A DNA stretch of 64,000 nt from Scytonema sp. UIC 10036 (GTDB lineage: Bacteria; Cyanobacteriota; Cyanobacteriia; Cyanobacteriales; Nostocaceae), in contig NZ_WJFC01000055.1 of NCBI RefSeq assembly GCF_009725235.1, positions 3,768 through 67,767 on the forward strand, written 5' to 3'. A model generated the notes under the pieces. The model saw only the letters and a program-made list of their open reading frames with translations. It did no database searches and was not told where the DNA came from. The position numbers were made by a program, and so were the translations under genes. Each line of letters starts with the position of its first letter. Within the stretch, counting starts at the first letter, position 1. Positions 1 to 8,656 of the stretch are shown here, in pieces.

Positions 1-1474
1 AAAGATACTAAATAATCATGAACCAGTTGATAGCGATCTGCTGGAGATTGCGGTATCAAAAAGACTATCCCTGATGTCACTAAAATATTTAAAACTAGCT
101 CTAATTTCTCTACTTCAGCTGCTAAGACTGCCAAAGCATCTGCCAATTCAGCATAGGTTTTTAATGGGCGAGTGTTATTCTCATCAGTCAGTAAATACAA
201 GACTAATTGAGCAGCACTTTCGTTTTCTTGTCCGCAATCTTTGACAACTTCTCATTTGCAAGTTGTGCGATCGCTTCGAGGGCTGTTGTTGCATATTGCT
301 GAGTATCTTCCCAATGACATTTTCCCAGTGCAACTTCTGCGAGGAAAGCATAAGCATTTGCTAGCCTGATGGGATTGGGATAGGTTAAGTGTAGTTTAAC
401 AGCAGTGTTAGCAACAGATTTTAATTCATCCCACTTTGCCAACTGTTGTAGCACTTCTCCCCAAGGGTTGATAAATTGAGCGACTAAATCGGAACGGTTT
501 GCTTGCTGCAATATTGCCACACACCGTTGATAGTAGCTTTCTGTTTGATGACAGGCTGTTTCATGCTCAGCTCGGTGTAAAACGGCGTACCTTCGCCACC
601 ATAGCCCCAGGTGGAAAAGTACACAGGCTTGTCGCAGGGATAGGGGATAGGGGATGGGGATGGGGATGGGGGAGAACAGTTTCTTCTGCTTGTTCTGTTG
701 TCGTGTCCTCTGTACTCTGTTCCCAGAATACAAGGCTTTGTTCGTAAAGTTGACGCGATCGCTCCATTTGATTTTTACTATGGGCATCGCGTCCTGAAAT
801 AAATTGCTGACTGGCTTCTAATTCTGGTTCATAACAACCCCGATTGTGTAATTCTTCCAATGCTGATTCAATCTCAGCTGCATCCATACCTATATTTAAT
901 GCAGCATTGTCTAAAAATCTGTCTCCACCTGTTTCCAAAATTTTAGAAAATAATCCATCTGCTTTTTTTGCAGAACTTGAATTAATTCAGTGGTAGAGAT
1001 GGCAAATTTAATGGGTACACCAGCATAAGTATAAAAATCTGGTGCTAATTTTATAAACTTTTGCAGCACTAAATCGTTAATCCAGAAGACTACGGGAAAT
1101 GAAAAACTTTGGGGAAAATCATCCCGTACTCGATTGATGGAAATCAACAGATCGTCAATTCTAGTAACTGACTGTAAACCCGATACTATAATGGTATTAG
1201 CAATAGATAATGGCACGTCCAACCCATCTTTTGCCAATTTTTCTTGTATAATTGAATATAGATTTGTGGCTGACTTATCTAAATTTATTTCCAGAATTTC
1301 TAATTGAGGGTTTTGTCGTAACTTTTCTAAAATTTGTTCTTGCAAATGTGCGTAGTTGCAGCGTACTAAAATTAGGGAAAAGCGACCTTGAGAACGAACG
1401 ATCGCTCTGACAAGAGTGGCTAGCGATCGCTCATTTTGCACGGAAATCTCTTCTGTATTTATCGGTTCGCTCAT
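1..1474 (-). pseudogene. Broken STAND-like ATPase/TPR protein gene, runs off the left edge
   Basis: Reading leftward from an ATG at 1474, about 170 residues encode an ATPase-like region (including FPVVFWINDLVLQKF) typical of cyanobacterial STAND-type proteins. The same protein then continues in other frames: a TPR-like part over roughly 210-590 (for example ANAYAFLAEVALGK) and a winged-helix-like end over 1-200 with RYQLVHDYLVSF, a phrase common at the end of STAND NTPase modules. Three frame breaks separate these pieces: a run of seven T (A on the coding strand) near 963-970, a GGGGAT-type microsatellite near 640-675, and a shift near 240-255. It starts 2 nt after the stop of the upstream ATPase gene, so the two were probably an operon. 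Family assignment is by memory of similar proteins; decay is seen directly, although the homopolymer shift could be a sequencing error. Confidence 0.7.
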
Positions 1475-1476
1475 AC

Positions 1477-2574
1477 CTAAAATTGCTTGGCTTCTGCTAA
1501 TACGGGATTAATACCAAACCAGCGTCCTTCTTTATCTTGATATTCAAAGACAAATAAACTTCTTAATAAAGTTTGGTAGTCATCTTCACCACTCACACTT
1601 TGCTGTTGAACGACTTGACGGAGCAATTCCCATTCATGCTTTGTAATAGATAGTACCAAGCTTTCGCGGTATTCGCGGATAGAGTTTTCCAAACATTCTC
1701 GTGATAAAGGAGGATCTTCTGACTGAAGACAACTGTAGAGCAATCCTAGTAAATTTCGCACGTGACCCCCACTGATTTGACAAAGCCTGTTTAAGGTATC
1801 GGGAGTGTCGAAAACTTCTGCAATTAAATTCAATCTGAGTTCGGAGTTAACTGTGGGAAAAGCTCTTGCCAATATCATCTGTTGCAACAGCGCTATCCCT
1901 TCAGAGCATGGAGTTCCATCGCGTAACTGTACGGGAACCATCGGTAGTATCTTGGGACTGACTCCACCACCCAAACGATTTTTCATCGTCTCATATTCAT
2001 TAGAGAATACCAATGCTAGGGGTATTGTGTAAACAACATGGCACTTCAGCCTGCGTAACTCTTCGCCGCGATCGACAAATAAATGTTCGGGTTGGGAGCG
2101 CTCTCGGTTTTTCGCCCTTGGATCGACTCGATCCAAATTATCCACAATCACCACCAGCCCTTTCTTACCCTTCTCTTTTAGTTCCTGGTTAGCACGAGTT
2201 AGGAATTCTTCATTAAGAGATTCTAAAATATTATTAGTGCGAGGTTCTAGATATTGCCTCAACTGACTTCGCAGATGGGGGCTATCTTTTGTTTTTGCGC
2301 TAATTTTAGCAATACCTACAGATAACTCCCCCGCAAGTTCTTTTGGAGTTTGTAAAAATTCATGAATTTCACCTAATAGTTTGGCAAAATATCCCGGTCT
2401 GAGTTTAATTCCTACTGCTTCTAAACTTTCACTCACTGACCTGGCGATAAGCTGGGTACAGCTTGCGCTTCGCGATCGCCAGTAAAATATCTGTAACATC
2501 TACATCAGCCATGTCTAAGTTCTGCTGGGGTTGCAACTGTCAAAAAATCTTTGCAAATCTAGTTTAAGTCGCAT
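1477..2574 (-). pseudogene. AAA/STAND-type ATPase gene with lost P-loop and repeat insertion
   Basis: Translation from the ATG at 2574 (AGGTG just upstream) gives a typical ATPase start containing LQRFFDSCNP, then hits a stop after 19 codons. The sequence resumes in another frame at MADVDVTDILLAIA and after a second shift continues for about 320 residues to 1477, including a Walker B-like LVVIVDNLDRVD. Related cyanobacterial ATPases, as I recall them, carry about 70 residues with the Walker A motif between the first two pieces, so an internal deletion is inferred. The second shift is explained exactly by a 28-nt insertion at a HIP1 site (2444-2471); removing it restores LAIARSVSESLEAVG in one frame. 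The gene is therefore inactive as an ATPase. Confidence 0.75.
2444..2471. repeat. Small dispersed repeat inserted at a HIP1 site, copy 1
   Basis: A 28-nt hairpin-forming segment (coding-strand core AAGCTGTACCCAGCTT followed by ATCGC) lies between two halves of GCGATCGC inside the ATPase gene. Its length is not a multiple of three and it breaks the frame. Twenty-seven bases recur identically at 7824-7850 and a variant occurs at 29189-29214. This fits the very small mobile repeats (SDRs) described in Nostoc genomes. Confidence 0.8.
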
Positions 2575-2717
2575 TCACCTGTCCTATCCGTAGATTTACT
2601 ACTAGTTTGACAGTAGCTTCAACTTTATTGTCTCTTTTTCCGCAAATTTTTCCAAGTGAAGTAGAAGTCAGCAGGTGCAAAGATTCCCAACTCTGCTAAG
2701 TCAGGAATTTAACTTAC

Positions 2718-3359
2718 CTAATTTTCTAGTTTGCAAATTGCTTTCAAAACCTGTAATAGCTGAATACTGTCTTCAGATTGAATTAGGTTCAGTAATGGCA
2801 TTAACTGATAGGTAGGGGGATTTCCTCGTTCGAGACGGACAAACTGATAACGGTGACCGTTTGTTGCTAGTCCCCAAACTGATGATTGCTTTTCTAAGCT
2901 TTTAAAAGCGTAAGTCAGTAGTTGGGGTAAACCCTCGGAAACGTCTACCGAACTGTTTTTTGTTTCTATTACCAAAATCCAAAATGTATTTGCAGTCTTT
3001 GCTTGAGCGTTGCTAACTGCTAGAATATCCATCCGCCCTGTTATCTTTGTGTCCTCGTCTTCGATGGAGATAGCGATCGCATCTTCCATTGTTAGTCGGA
3101 CAGGTACATCATAAAATCCAGCTAAGCGCATTAAAGGCGCGAGAGCCAAAAATTTTACTGAGCCTTCAGAAACTTTTCCAGCACTAAGGTAACGTTCAAA
3201 GTCGTTACTAATGCGTAATAAATCCTGCTGTTCCAAATCGGTCAATGGTTCTAAAGTTAGGTAGTCTGCAAACGATGGAGCATTTGGTGTCTTTTGCAGT
3301 TTCAATAAGCGATGAATATCATTCAGAGATAAGTTACTGGCTTCTAGAGTAATTGGCAT
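2718..3359 (-). CDS. PD-(D/E)XK nuclease-fold protein, type I restriction R-subunit-like
   Basis: A 213-residue protein. GRMDILAV at residues 108-115 followed by WILVIETKNSS at 127-137 forms the D...ExK core of a PD-(D/E)XK nuclease (D111, E132, K134). Cyanobacterial proteins of this size with this motif are usually annotated as type I restriction enzyme R-subunit N-terminal-like, but there is no helicase part here, so it is a stand-alone nuclease domain. Substrate is unknown. It sits next to a broken STAND-type ATPase and a toxin-antitoxin pair, a defence-like setting. The ATG at 3359 gives a full-length fold. Nuclease fold is well supported; biological role is inference. Confidence 0.7.
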   Translation of the reverse strand: MPITLEASNLSLNDIHRLLKLQKTPNAPSFADYLTLEPLTDLEQQDLLRISNDFERYLSAGKVSEGSVKFLALAPLMRLAGFYDVPVRLTMEDAIAISIEDEDTKITGRMDILAVSNAQAKTANTFWILVIETKNSSVDVSEGLPQLLTYAFKSLEKQSSVWGLATNGHRYQFVRLERGNPPTYQLMPLLNLIQSEDSIQLLQVLKAICKLEN

Positions 3360-3581
3360 AGGTTTTCACCACGTTTTCTAGTACTAATGAACATACTGCA
3401 CTATGAAAAGCAAGAATTTCCATAGAGGATCTCTAAAAAGTCACACCTGATACTTCTTTCGGCAATTAGTGTCTAGCTCTGTTATAATATTTACCCTATG
3501 GCGATCGCCTGTCTCTCGGAATGCCTGGAAGTACAAACCCCCTATACCACCCCGCGCAGATCGTGTTCAGATGGATTTGCC

Positions 3582-3956
3582 CTATATACCCGCCCGCGCT
3601 TTATGCCAGTTGCGTAAGTCCTGTGGAACACTGTTGTCATCTTTTGGAGCAAGAGCAATTCGATAACCAAGTGCATTGAGAAATTCAATTAAAGTGTAAA
3701 TTTCTGCTCCGCCAGTTTCTGCAAGAATTTTATCCAGTTTTTCATAATGCTGTCTGGCAGTTTCTGAAAGATTATTTGCTTGCAGACGCGCATCTATCAC
3801 ATCTTTTAGGGCTGAACCTAGCATTTCAAGCCCAGCGCCATCTTCTTCTAATTCCAAGAAAGTTTGAATATAACCAGCAGCCTCTTGGGGATCTTTAAGA
3901 GATGAAATCAAGTATTCAAGGTAACTTCTACTTGCTGGTGCTTGCACGTTTTTCAT
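3582..3956 (-). CDS. HigA-like antitoxin of a type II toxin-antitoxin pair
   Basis: A 124-residue protein starting MKNVQAPASRSYLEYL. It has the form of the addiction-module antidote family that partners phage-Gp49-like/HigB toxins: an N-terminal region with LKDPQEAAGYIQTFLE, then a Cro-type helix-turn-helix near LIEFLNALGYRIAL. A longer in-frame reading starts at 4019 but adds residues unlike the family, so the ATG at 3956 is preferred. It overlaps the toxin gene by 29 nt, so the two are translated from one transcript, toxin first. It should neutralise the toxin and repress the pair through its HTH. The C-terminus after KDDNSVPQDLRNWHKA is a little long. Confidence 0.75.
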   Translation of the reverse strand: MKNVQAPASRSYLEYLISSLKDPQEAAGYIQTFLELEEDGAGLEMLGSALKDVIDARLQANNLSETARQHYEKLDKILAETGGAEIYTLIEFLNALGYRIALAPKDDNSVPQDLRNWHKARAGI

Positions 3957-4377
3957 AATCTTTCCAGTATTCCTTAGCTTTGTTGATATCTTGTTCTTGA
4001 GTACTTTTATCTCCACCACAAAGGAGAAGTATTACTGTTGTTCCTATTTGTCCAAAATACACGCGGTATCCCGAACCATAGTCCACTTTTAGTTCGCAAA
4101 CTCCTTCTCCAACTGAACGATAATTTCCTAAATTGCCCGACTCTACTCGCTTCAGCCTGTTTCTGATTTTAGCTCTTGCTTGAATATAGCGGTTCTCATC
4201 CGAATCAGGTACAACTTCATCTGCGTTCATCTGCGTCCATCTGCGGTTCCATAAATTTTTTATGTATTGCACCCAAGTGAGAACCGCTATATCTCTCAGA
4301 GCTTCAAGCCATGATGTAAAAGGGCTGTTACCATCTGGAGTGAGATAATCCTGAATTTCTCTTGGTTCTGCCTCCAT
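3928..4377 (-). CDS. RelE/HigB-family toxin carrying an in-frame inserted element
   Basis: The protein matches phage-Gp49-like/HigB toxins: an N-terminal part with SPFTSWLEALRD and a C-terminal part with ARAKIRNRLKRV, NYRSVGEGVCEL and GYRVYFGQIG. Such toxins cleave mRNA, usually on the ribosome. Between LRD and ARAKIRNRL lie about 37 extra residues with no counterpart in the family. At the DNA level these come from a 109-bp element with 15-bp perfect terminal inverted repeats at 4184-4292; its removal at a TA dinucleotide gives the expected LRDIQARAKIRNRL. The reading frame survives the insertion, so a 149-residue protein is still made. Whether it is toxic, inactive or altered is unknown. Partner: the overlapping antitoxin gene downstream. 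Confidence 0.75.
   Translation of the reverse strand: MEAEPREIQDYLTPDGNSPFTSWLEALRDIAVLTWVQYIKNLWNRRWTQMNADEVVPDSDENRYIQARAKIRNRLKRVESGNLGNYRSVGEGVCELKVDYGSGYRVYFGQIGTTVILLLCGGDKSTQEQDINKAKEYWKDYEKRASTSK
4184..4292. mobile_element. MITE-like element with 15-bp terminal inverted repeats
   Basis: The left end ATATAGCGGTTCTCA (4184-4198) and right end TGAGAACCGCTATAT (4278-4292) are perfect inverted repeats bracketing 109 bp, with a TA at the target. The interior holds the cyanobacterial repeat of the type ATCTGCGTCCATCTGCGGTT, also seen just after acs (6557-6587). No transposase is encoded, so a non-autonomous element moved by a Tc/mariner/IS630-type enzyme is inferred from the TA target. It lies inside the toxin gene and keeps its frame. 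Confidence 0.8.
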
Positions 4378-4571
4378 AAGATTATTCTATGATGCAGTCA
4401 TGATGAGTAATAGCACCCCAGATTCAAAAAACAAAATCCTGATTTGTAAAGTAGAGATATAGCATACCAAGTCCCTACTCTGTTAATTTCCATACATCTT
4501 AACGAAAATCAACCACACTTCTGGTAATTTTCCGTACACAATAGTTTTGTGTTAGAACGCCAATAACAGAA

Positions 4572-6548
4572 ATGACTATGTCCCAAATCACCATAGAATC
4601 TATCCTTCAAGAAAAGCGTTTATTCCATCCCAGTCAGGAATTTTCTCAAAACGCTCACATCAAAAGTCTTGAAGACTACCAGCTCCTCTATGATAAGGCT
4701 AAGGCAGATCCTCAAACATTCTGGGCAGAGTTGGCTGAACAGGAGTTGCACTGGTTCCAGAAGTGGGACACGGTGCTGGATTGGCAACCACCTTTTGCTA
4801 AATGGTTTGTTGGGGGAAAAATTAATATTTCTTACAACTGTATTGACAGACACCTGATGACTTGGCGCAAAAATAAAGCTGCTATTATTTGGGAGGGGGA
4901 ACCAGGAGATTCGCGCACTCTCACTTATGCCCAATTACATCGCGAAGTTTGTCAGTTTGCAAATGTGCTGAAGCAGTTGGGTGTGAAAAAGGGAGATAGG
5001 GTTGGCGTTTATATGCCAATGATTCCTGAAGCGGCAATCGCAATGCTGGCTTGTGCTAGAATTGGCGCACCCCACAGTGTGGTTTTTGGCGGTTTTAGTG
5101 CAGAAGCATTGCGCGATCGCCTTGTGGATGCCCAAGCAAAGGTGGTTATCACGGCTGATGGTGGTTGGCGCAAGGATGTGATCGTTGCTCTTAAGGATCA
5201 GGTGGATAAAGCTTTGGCTGATGGGGCTGTTCCTTCAGTGGAAAACGTCCTAGTTGTGCGGCGTACCAACCAGGAAATCCATATGGAATCGGGACGAGAC
5301 CATTGGTGGCATGAGTTACAAAAAGGTGCGTCTGCAGATTGTCCTGCTGAACCTATGGACAGCGAAGATATGCTGTTCATTCTCTATACTTCCGGTAGCA
5401 CGGGTAAGCCGAAGGGTGTTGTCCATACGACCGCAGGTTATAACTTATACACCCACATGACCACAAAATGGATTTTTGACTTGCAGGATACTGATGTATA
5501 TTGGTGTACTGCGGATGTGGGTTGGATTACAGGACACAGTTACATTGTCTACGGTCCTTTGTCGAACGGTGCAACAACGCTGATGTATGAAGGTGCGCCT
5601 CGTGCTTCCAATCCGGGCTGTATGTGGGACGTTATTGAAAAGTACGGGGTTAATATATTTTATACCGCACCTACTGCGATTCGTGCCTTTATCAAAATGG
5701 GCGAACACCTACCGAAAGCGAGAAATCTTTCTTCTCTGCGCTTGTTGGGAACTGTGGGCGAACCCATTAACCCAGAAGCTTGGATGTGGTATCACAAAGC
5801 GATTGGTGGGGAACGCTGTCCGATTGTTGATACTTGGTGGCAAACGGAAACGGGTGGTATTATGATTACACCGTTACCTGGTGCTATTCCTACAAAACCT
5901 GGTTCCGCAACTCGTCCTTTCCCAGGAATCTTAGCTGATGTTGTGGATTTGGATGGTGTTCCTGCGGGTGATAATGAGGGTGGTTACTTGATTGTCCGAC
6001 ATCCTTGGCCTGGAATGATGCGGACAGTCTATGGAGATCCAGATCGTTTCCGTCGCACTTACTGGGAACACATCCGACCTCAAGATGGACAATATGTCTA
6101 CTTTGCTGGGGATGGCGCAAGACGCGATGAAGATGGATATTACTGGGTGATGGGGCGTGTTGATGATGTGATTAATGTAGCAGGTCACCGTCTCGGTACC
6201 ATGGAAATTGAATCGGCTCTCGTTTCCCATCCTGCAGTTGCTGAAGCGGCTGTCGTGGGTAAGCCAGATGAACTGAAGGGCGAAGAGATTGTTGCTTTTG
6301 TGACTCTAGAAGGAGAGAGTACGGCGTCGGAGGAATTGAGCAAGGAACTTAAGCAACACGTTGTTCAAGAAATTGGTGCGATCGCTCGTCCGGGGGAAAT
6401 CCGCTTTACCGATGCTTTGCCCAAAACTCGTTCTGGTAAGATTATGCGGCGATTGCTGCGGAATCTGGCTGCAGGACAGGAAGTTTCTGGGGATACTTCT
6501 ACTTTGGAGGATAGGGGTGTGTTGGATAAGTTGCGGGAAGGTGCTTAG
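4572..6548 (+). CDS. acs: Acetyl-CoA synthetase (AMP-forming)
   Basis: A 658-residue protein of normal family length that activates acetate with ATP and CoA to acetyl-CoA in the cytoplasm. The adenylate-forming core motif [11 protein letters not shown] is at residues 272-282, the WWQTETGG motif lies in the middle third, and the C-terminal catalytic Lys sits in [11 protein letters not shown] (about K623), the site that Pat-type acetylation silences in other bacteria. Two in-frame ATGs lie six bases apart at 4572 and 4578; either may be used. No neighbour is related, so it is probably monocistronic. The 3' flank holds the repeat at 6557-6587 and a perfect hairpin TACGGGC/GCCCGTA at 6641-6660 that may help end transcription. 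Confidence 0.95.
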   Translation: MTMSQITIESILQEKRLFHPSQEFSQNAHIKSLEDYQLLYDKAKADPQTFWAELAEQELHWFQKWDTVLDWQPPFAKWFVGGKINISYNCIDRHLMTWRKNKAAIIWEGEPGDSRTLTYAQLHREVCQFANVLKQLGVKKGDRVGVYMPMIPEAAIAMLACARIGAPHSVVFGGFSAEALRDRLVDAQAKVVITADGGWRKDVIVALKDQVDKALADGAVPSVENVLVVRRTNQEIHMESGRDHWWHELQKGASADCPAEPMDSEDMLFILYTSGSTGKPKGVVHTTAGYNLYTHMTTKWIFDLQDTDVYWCTADVGWITGHSYIVYGPLSNGATTLMYEGAPRASNPGCMWDVIEKYGVNIFYTAPTAIRAFIKMGEHLPKARNLSSLRLLGTVGEPINPEAWMWYHKAIGGERCPIVDTWWQTETGGIMITPLPGAIPTKPGSATRPFPGILADVVDLDGVPAGDNEGGYLIVRHPWPGMMRTVYGDPDRFRRTYWEHIRPQDGQYVYFAGDGARRDEDGYYWVMGRVDDVINVAGHRLGTMEIESALVSHPAVAEAAVVGKPDELKGEEIVAFVTLEGESTASEELSKELKQHVVQEIGAIARPGEIRFTDALPKTRSGKIMRRLLRNLAAGQEVSGDTSTLEDRGVLDKLREGA

Positions 6549-6556
6549 GAGTTTTG

Positions 6557-6660
6557 AACCGCAGATGAACGCAGACGGACGCAGATAAAGAGCTGTTCGA
6601 GTTAATAAACTACAGCATTTTCTTTTGGTACTTCTTGTGATACGGGCGTCATAGCCCGTA
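6557..6660. repeat. Dispersed repeat and hairpin downstream of acs
   Basis: GAACCGCAGATGAACGCAGA plus a near-copy at 6557-6587 is the same repeat type found inside the MITE-like element at 4184-4292. A perfect 7-bp hairpin (TACGGGC, loop GTCATA, GCCCGTA) follows at 6641-6660. The remainder up to 6970 holds no gene that I can see. Confidence 0.55.
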
Positions 6661-6970
6661 CACAGAAAAGAGGGCGGGGACGCCCACCCCACTCATGTAG
6701 TCTAATAATCTGAAACTGCTGTAACACTACGCACGCTTATTGGTAATGATGGTTTGAATTCTCGCCAGTGCCAAAATGAGTGAAGTTCCTGGCTTATATG
6801 TAGAAAACTAAAAAAGCTAGTGAAGTAGAATGTCCACTTGTACTAGCCTTGGTAGAAGTCACGACTATCCTAGCGAGAAGGATTTGTTGAGCGAGTATTT
6901 AGTTGTGGTTTGACCCCATAACTCCAGTTTTTTCAAGCATACAGTGTTTGTTGATGAGACATGAGTGAGT

Positions 6971-7276
6971 CTAATTGGTGTTGTTTTGAGTTCCTCCTGA
7001 TTTGAAAAACTCAATCAAATCTTGCATTTGCTCCTTGCTAAGAACATAACGTTGACTGGGAACACCTTCATGAATGAGTGCATACTTTTTTGTGCTACCG
7101 TTGTTTCTCACAGTCTCGATCACAAGACTTGAACGACTAAACCCCGTACCTTGAATAGTTTTCTCAAAAAACTCAGCTAGGTTGGATAAGAAGGCTTGAC
7201 GTTGATCTGGATTGTTTTGCTTATTGGGGCTAGGTTTCATGCCAATCTTTATGATGTCCTTAACGTAACGATTCAT
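6971..7276 (-). CDS. Hypothetical protein, 101 residues
   Basis: A small soluble, charged protein starting MNRYVKDIIKIGMK and ending in Asn/Thr-rich residues. I do not recognise a family. It has no signal peptide, no membrane segment and no obvious catalytic motif; the middle part (SSLVIETVRNNG) suggests beta strands and the part LSKEQMQDLIEFF a helix. Its start overlaps the end of the upstream membrane-protein gene by 17 nt, so the two are probably co-transcribed and may act together. Confidence 0.5.
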   Translation of the reverse strand: MNRYVKDIIKIGMKPSPNKQNNPDQRQAFLSNLAEFFEKTIQGTGFSRSSLVIETVRNNGSTKKYALIHEGVPSQRYVLSKEQMQDLIEFFKSGGTQNNTN

Positions 7277-7541
7277 GAATCATTGTTATTGCCAATAAGG
7301 ACAGTAAAATAGCTCCCACACGCACAATTAGACCTCCTAGTAACGGTAGCAGTGGGTACATAAGATGAATTCCACCAAAAGATATTGACATCACAAAGAC
7401 GATTCCAAAACCGGCTAGTGCGAGCAAAAAATATTTGAGTGACCTAGAAACCACTCTGTATAGAAGATGAGGCTCATTTTCTATCACAATTTTACACCTA
7501 CAATAATTCAATTGGGTTCTCTCTGACTCCTCACGACCCAA
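7260..7541 (-). CDS. Small two-helix membrane protein, unknown function
   Basis: Up to 93 residues with two hydrophobic stretches: FLLALAGFGIVFVMSISFGG, and a second around LLPLLGGLIVRVGAILLSLL. The only start giving the full length is TTG at 7541; a GTG at 7487 would give about 75 residues and is equally plausible. It overlaps the next small gene by 17 nt. No family recognised. Confidence 0.4.
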   Translation of the reverse strand: MGREESERTQLNYCRCKIVIENEPHLLYRVVSRSLKYFLLALAGFGIVFVMSISFGGIHLMYPLLPLLGGLIVRVGAILLSLLAITMIHESLR

Positions 7542-7808
7542 AACCTGGGTCTTTCACCACAATTTCAAATTGTATTTCTCAATACTTAGCTAGAACACTG
7601 TGTGGGTGCTGGTTTACAACTATCCATCACTTTATTTTGTTGTCTCAATAATTCAGGTAATACTTTCCTTGTTATACTAATTCTTTGCGAACTGGCACAG
7701 AATCTTGAAGTCTAAAATCCTTGCACGGAAAGGGTTTTGCATCTATTTATCCATGCGTCTTCACATGAAGTATTACAAAGATTTGACAGAGTCAGATACT
7801 GAAAATAT

Positions 7809-7850
7809 GCGATAGCGTTCGCAAAGCGCAAGCTGTACCCAGCTTATCGC
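7809..7850. repeat. Small dispersed repeat, copy 2
   Basis: An intergenic copy whose last 27 bases (7824-7850) match copy 1 (2444-2470, opposite strand) exactly. It begins with a decayed HIP1-like GCGATAGCG. It lies in the long gene-free stretch 7542-8656. Confidence 0.75.
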
Positions 7851-8397
7851 AATTTTCCAGAGTATCCTAATTTTGAAATCGATCCGCGAGCAGATTGGTA
7901 AAGTCTCAGTTCTTGCTTTCATGTAAACTTGTCCTTTAGAGACAGTTTCTGGCGATCGCTGTAACTTTGCATGACCTGCTATAAAAGGCTATTTAGTTTA
8001 AACAAACCGATAGACAAGATACCCATCGGACATCTTTACCCGAATTGTTACTAAGCATTTGCCTGCTGTTGCTTTGTATGCTGTCTTTCTAGGACAGTCT
8101 ATACTTTTTTTTCTTTAATGAGTATATTATCCATTTTCGCTTCAATTGTCAAGCTTTTAACGTCAGTCACGATTTGCAGATTCTTGAAGGTTAAATTAGT
8201 TCTGGGAAAGAAAAATGTCATATTTTAGTATAATTTAGCTTAATTTAGCTAATTTGAGAAGAATTTGAGAATCTTTATCTCTACTTTAAACAAACTGGTA
8301 TGCTTGGGTAACGTGTAGTTTGCCGAACTAGAGAACAGTAGGAAACAGTGGAGGTTGAGTAAAGTTTATTGATATAGATTGACAAAATATAAAATAT

Positions 8398-8476
8398 AAT
8401 TCTGCAAGTGCAGAATTTTGATAGTATTATGCTGTCTTTTAATGTTCGTCATGACAAACATTAATGATGTCATGAC
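8398..8476 (+). promoter_or_regulatory. Palindromes upstream of the HTH-SBP gene, candidate operator region
   Basis: ATTCTGCA-AG-TGCAGAAT at 8398-8415 is a perfect inverted repeat. Two copies of the palindrome GTCATGAC follow at 8448-8455 and 8469-8476, each followed by AAA, with centres 21 bp apart (two helical turns). The arrangement suits two dimers of an HTH regulator on one DNA face, about 180 bp before the GTG start of the downstream gene. Which protein binds is unknown. No gene is visible from 7542 to 8656. Confidence 0.4.
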
Positions 8477-8656
8477 AAATATGCTCCTGACGTATATGCT
8501 TTTGATGTACAAAAAACTGAGTCACCCGAAAGTAAGTACAAATGTATTTATGTACCGGGGAAGGCAAAGTCATTTTTGGGTAAGTGCGTCTACCTTTTGC
8601 GAGCACTTACAGGTAAGGAACTGGAAAATTCGATAAATGAGGAGGTGGGTAATTTT

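Noticed and set aside
2625..2705. Leftward frame reading PDLAELGIFAPADFYFTWKN
   Set aside because: It looks like the last ~26 codons of some protein, but it is too short to name and may be part of the upstream nuclease locus; left unannotated.
5198..6230. Leftward frames inside acs
   Set aside because: Antisense shadows of a strongly conserved enzyme gene.
8418..8636. Open frame before the HTH-SBP gene
   Set aside because: Low-complexity Met/Leu-rich translation built on the operator-like direct repeats, and it overlaps the downstream ribosome site.
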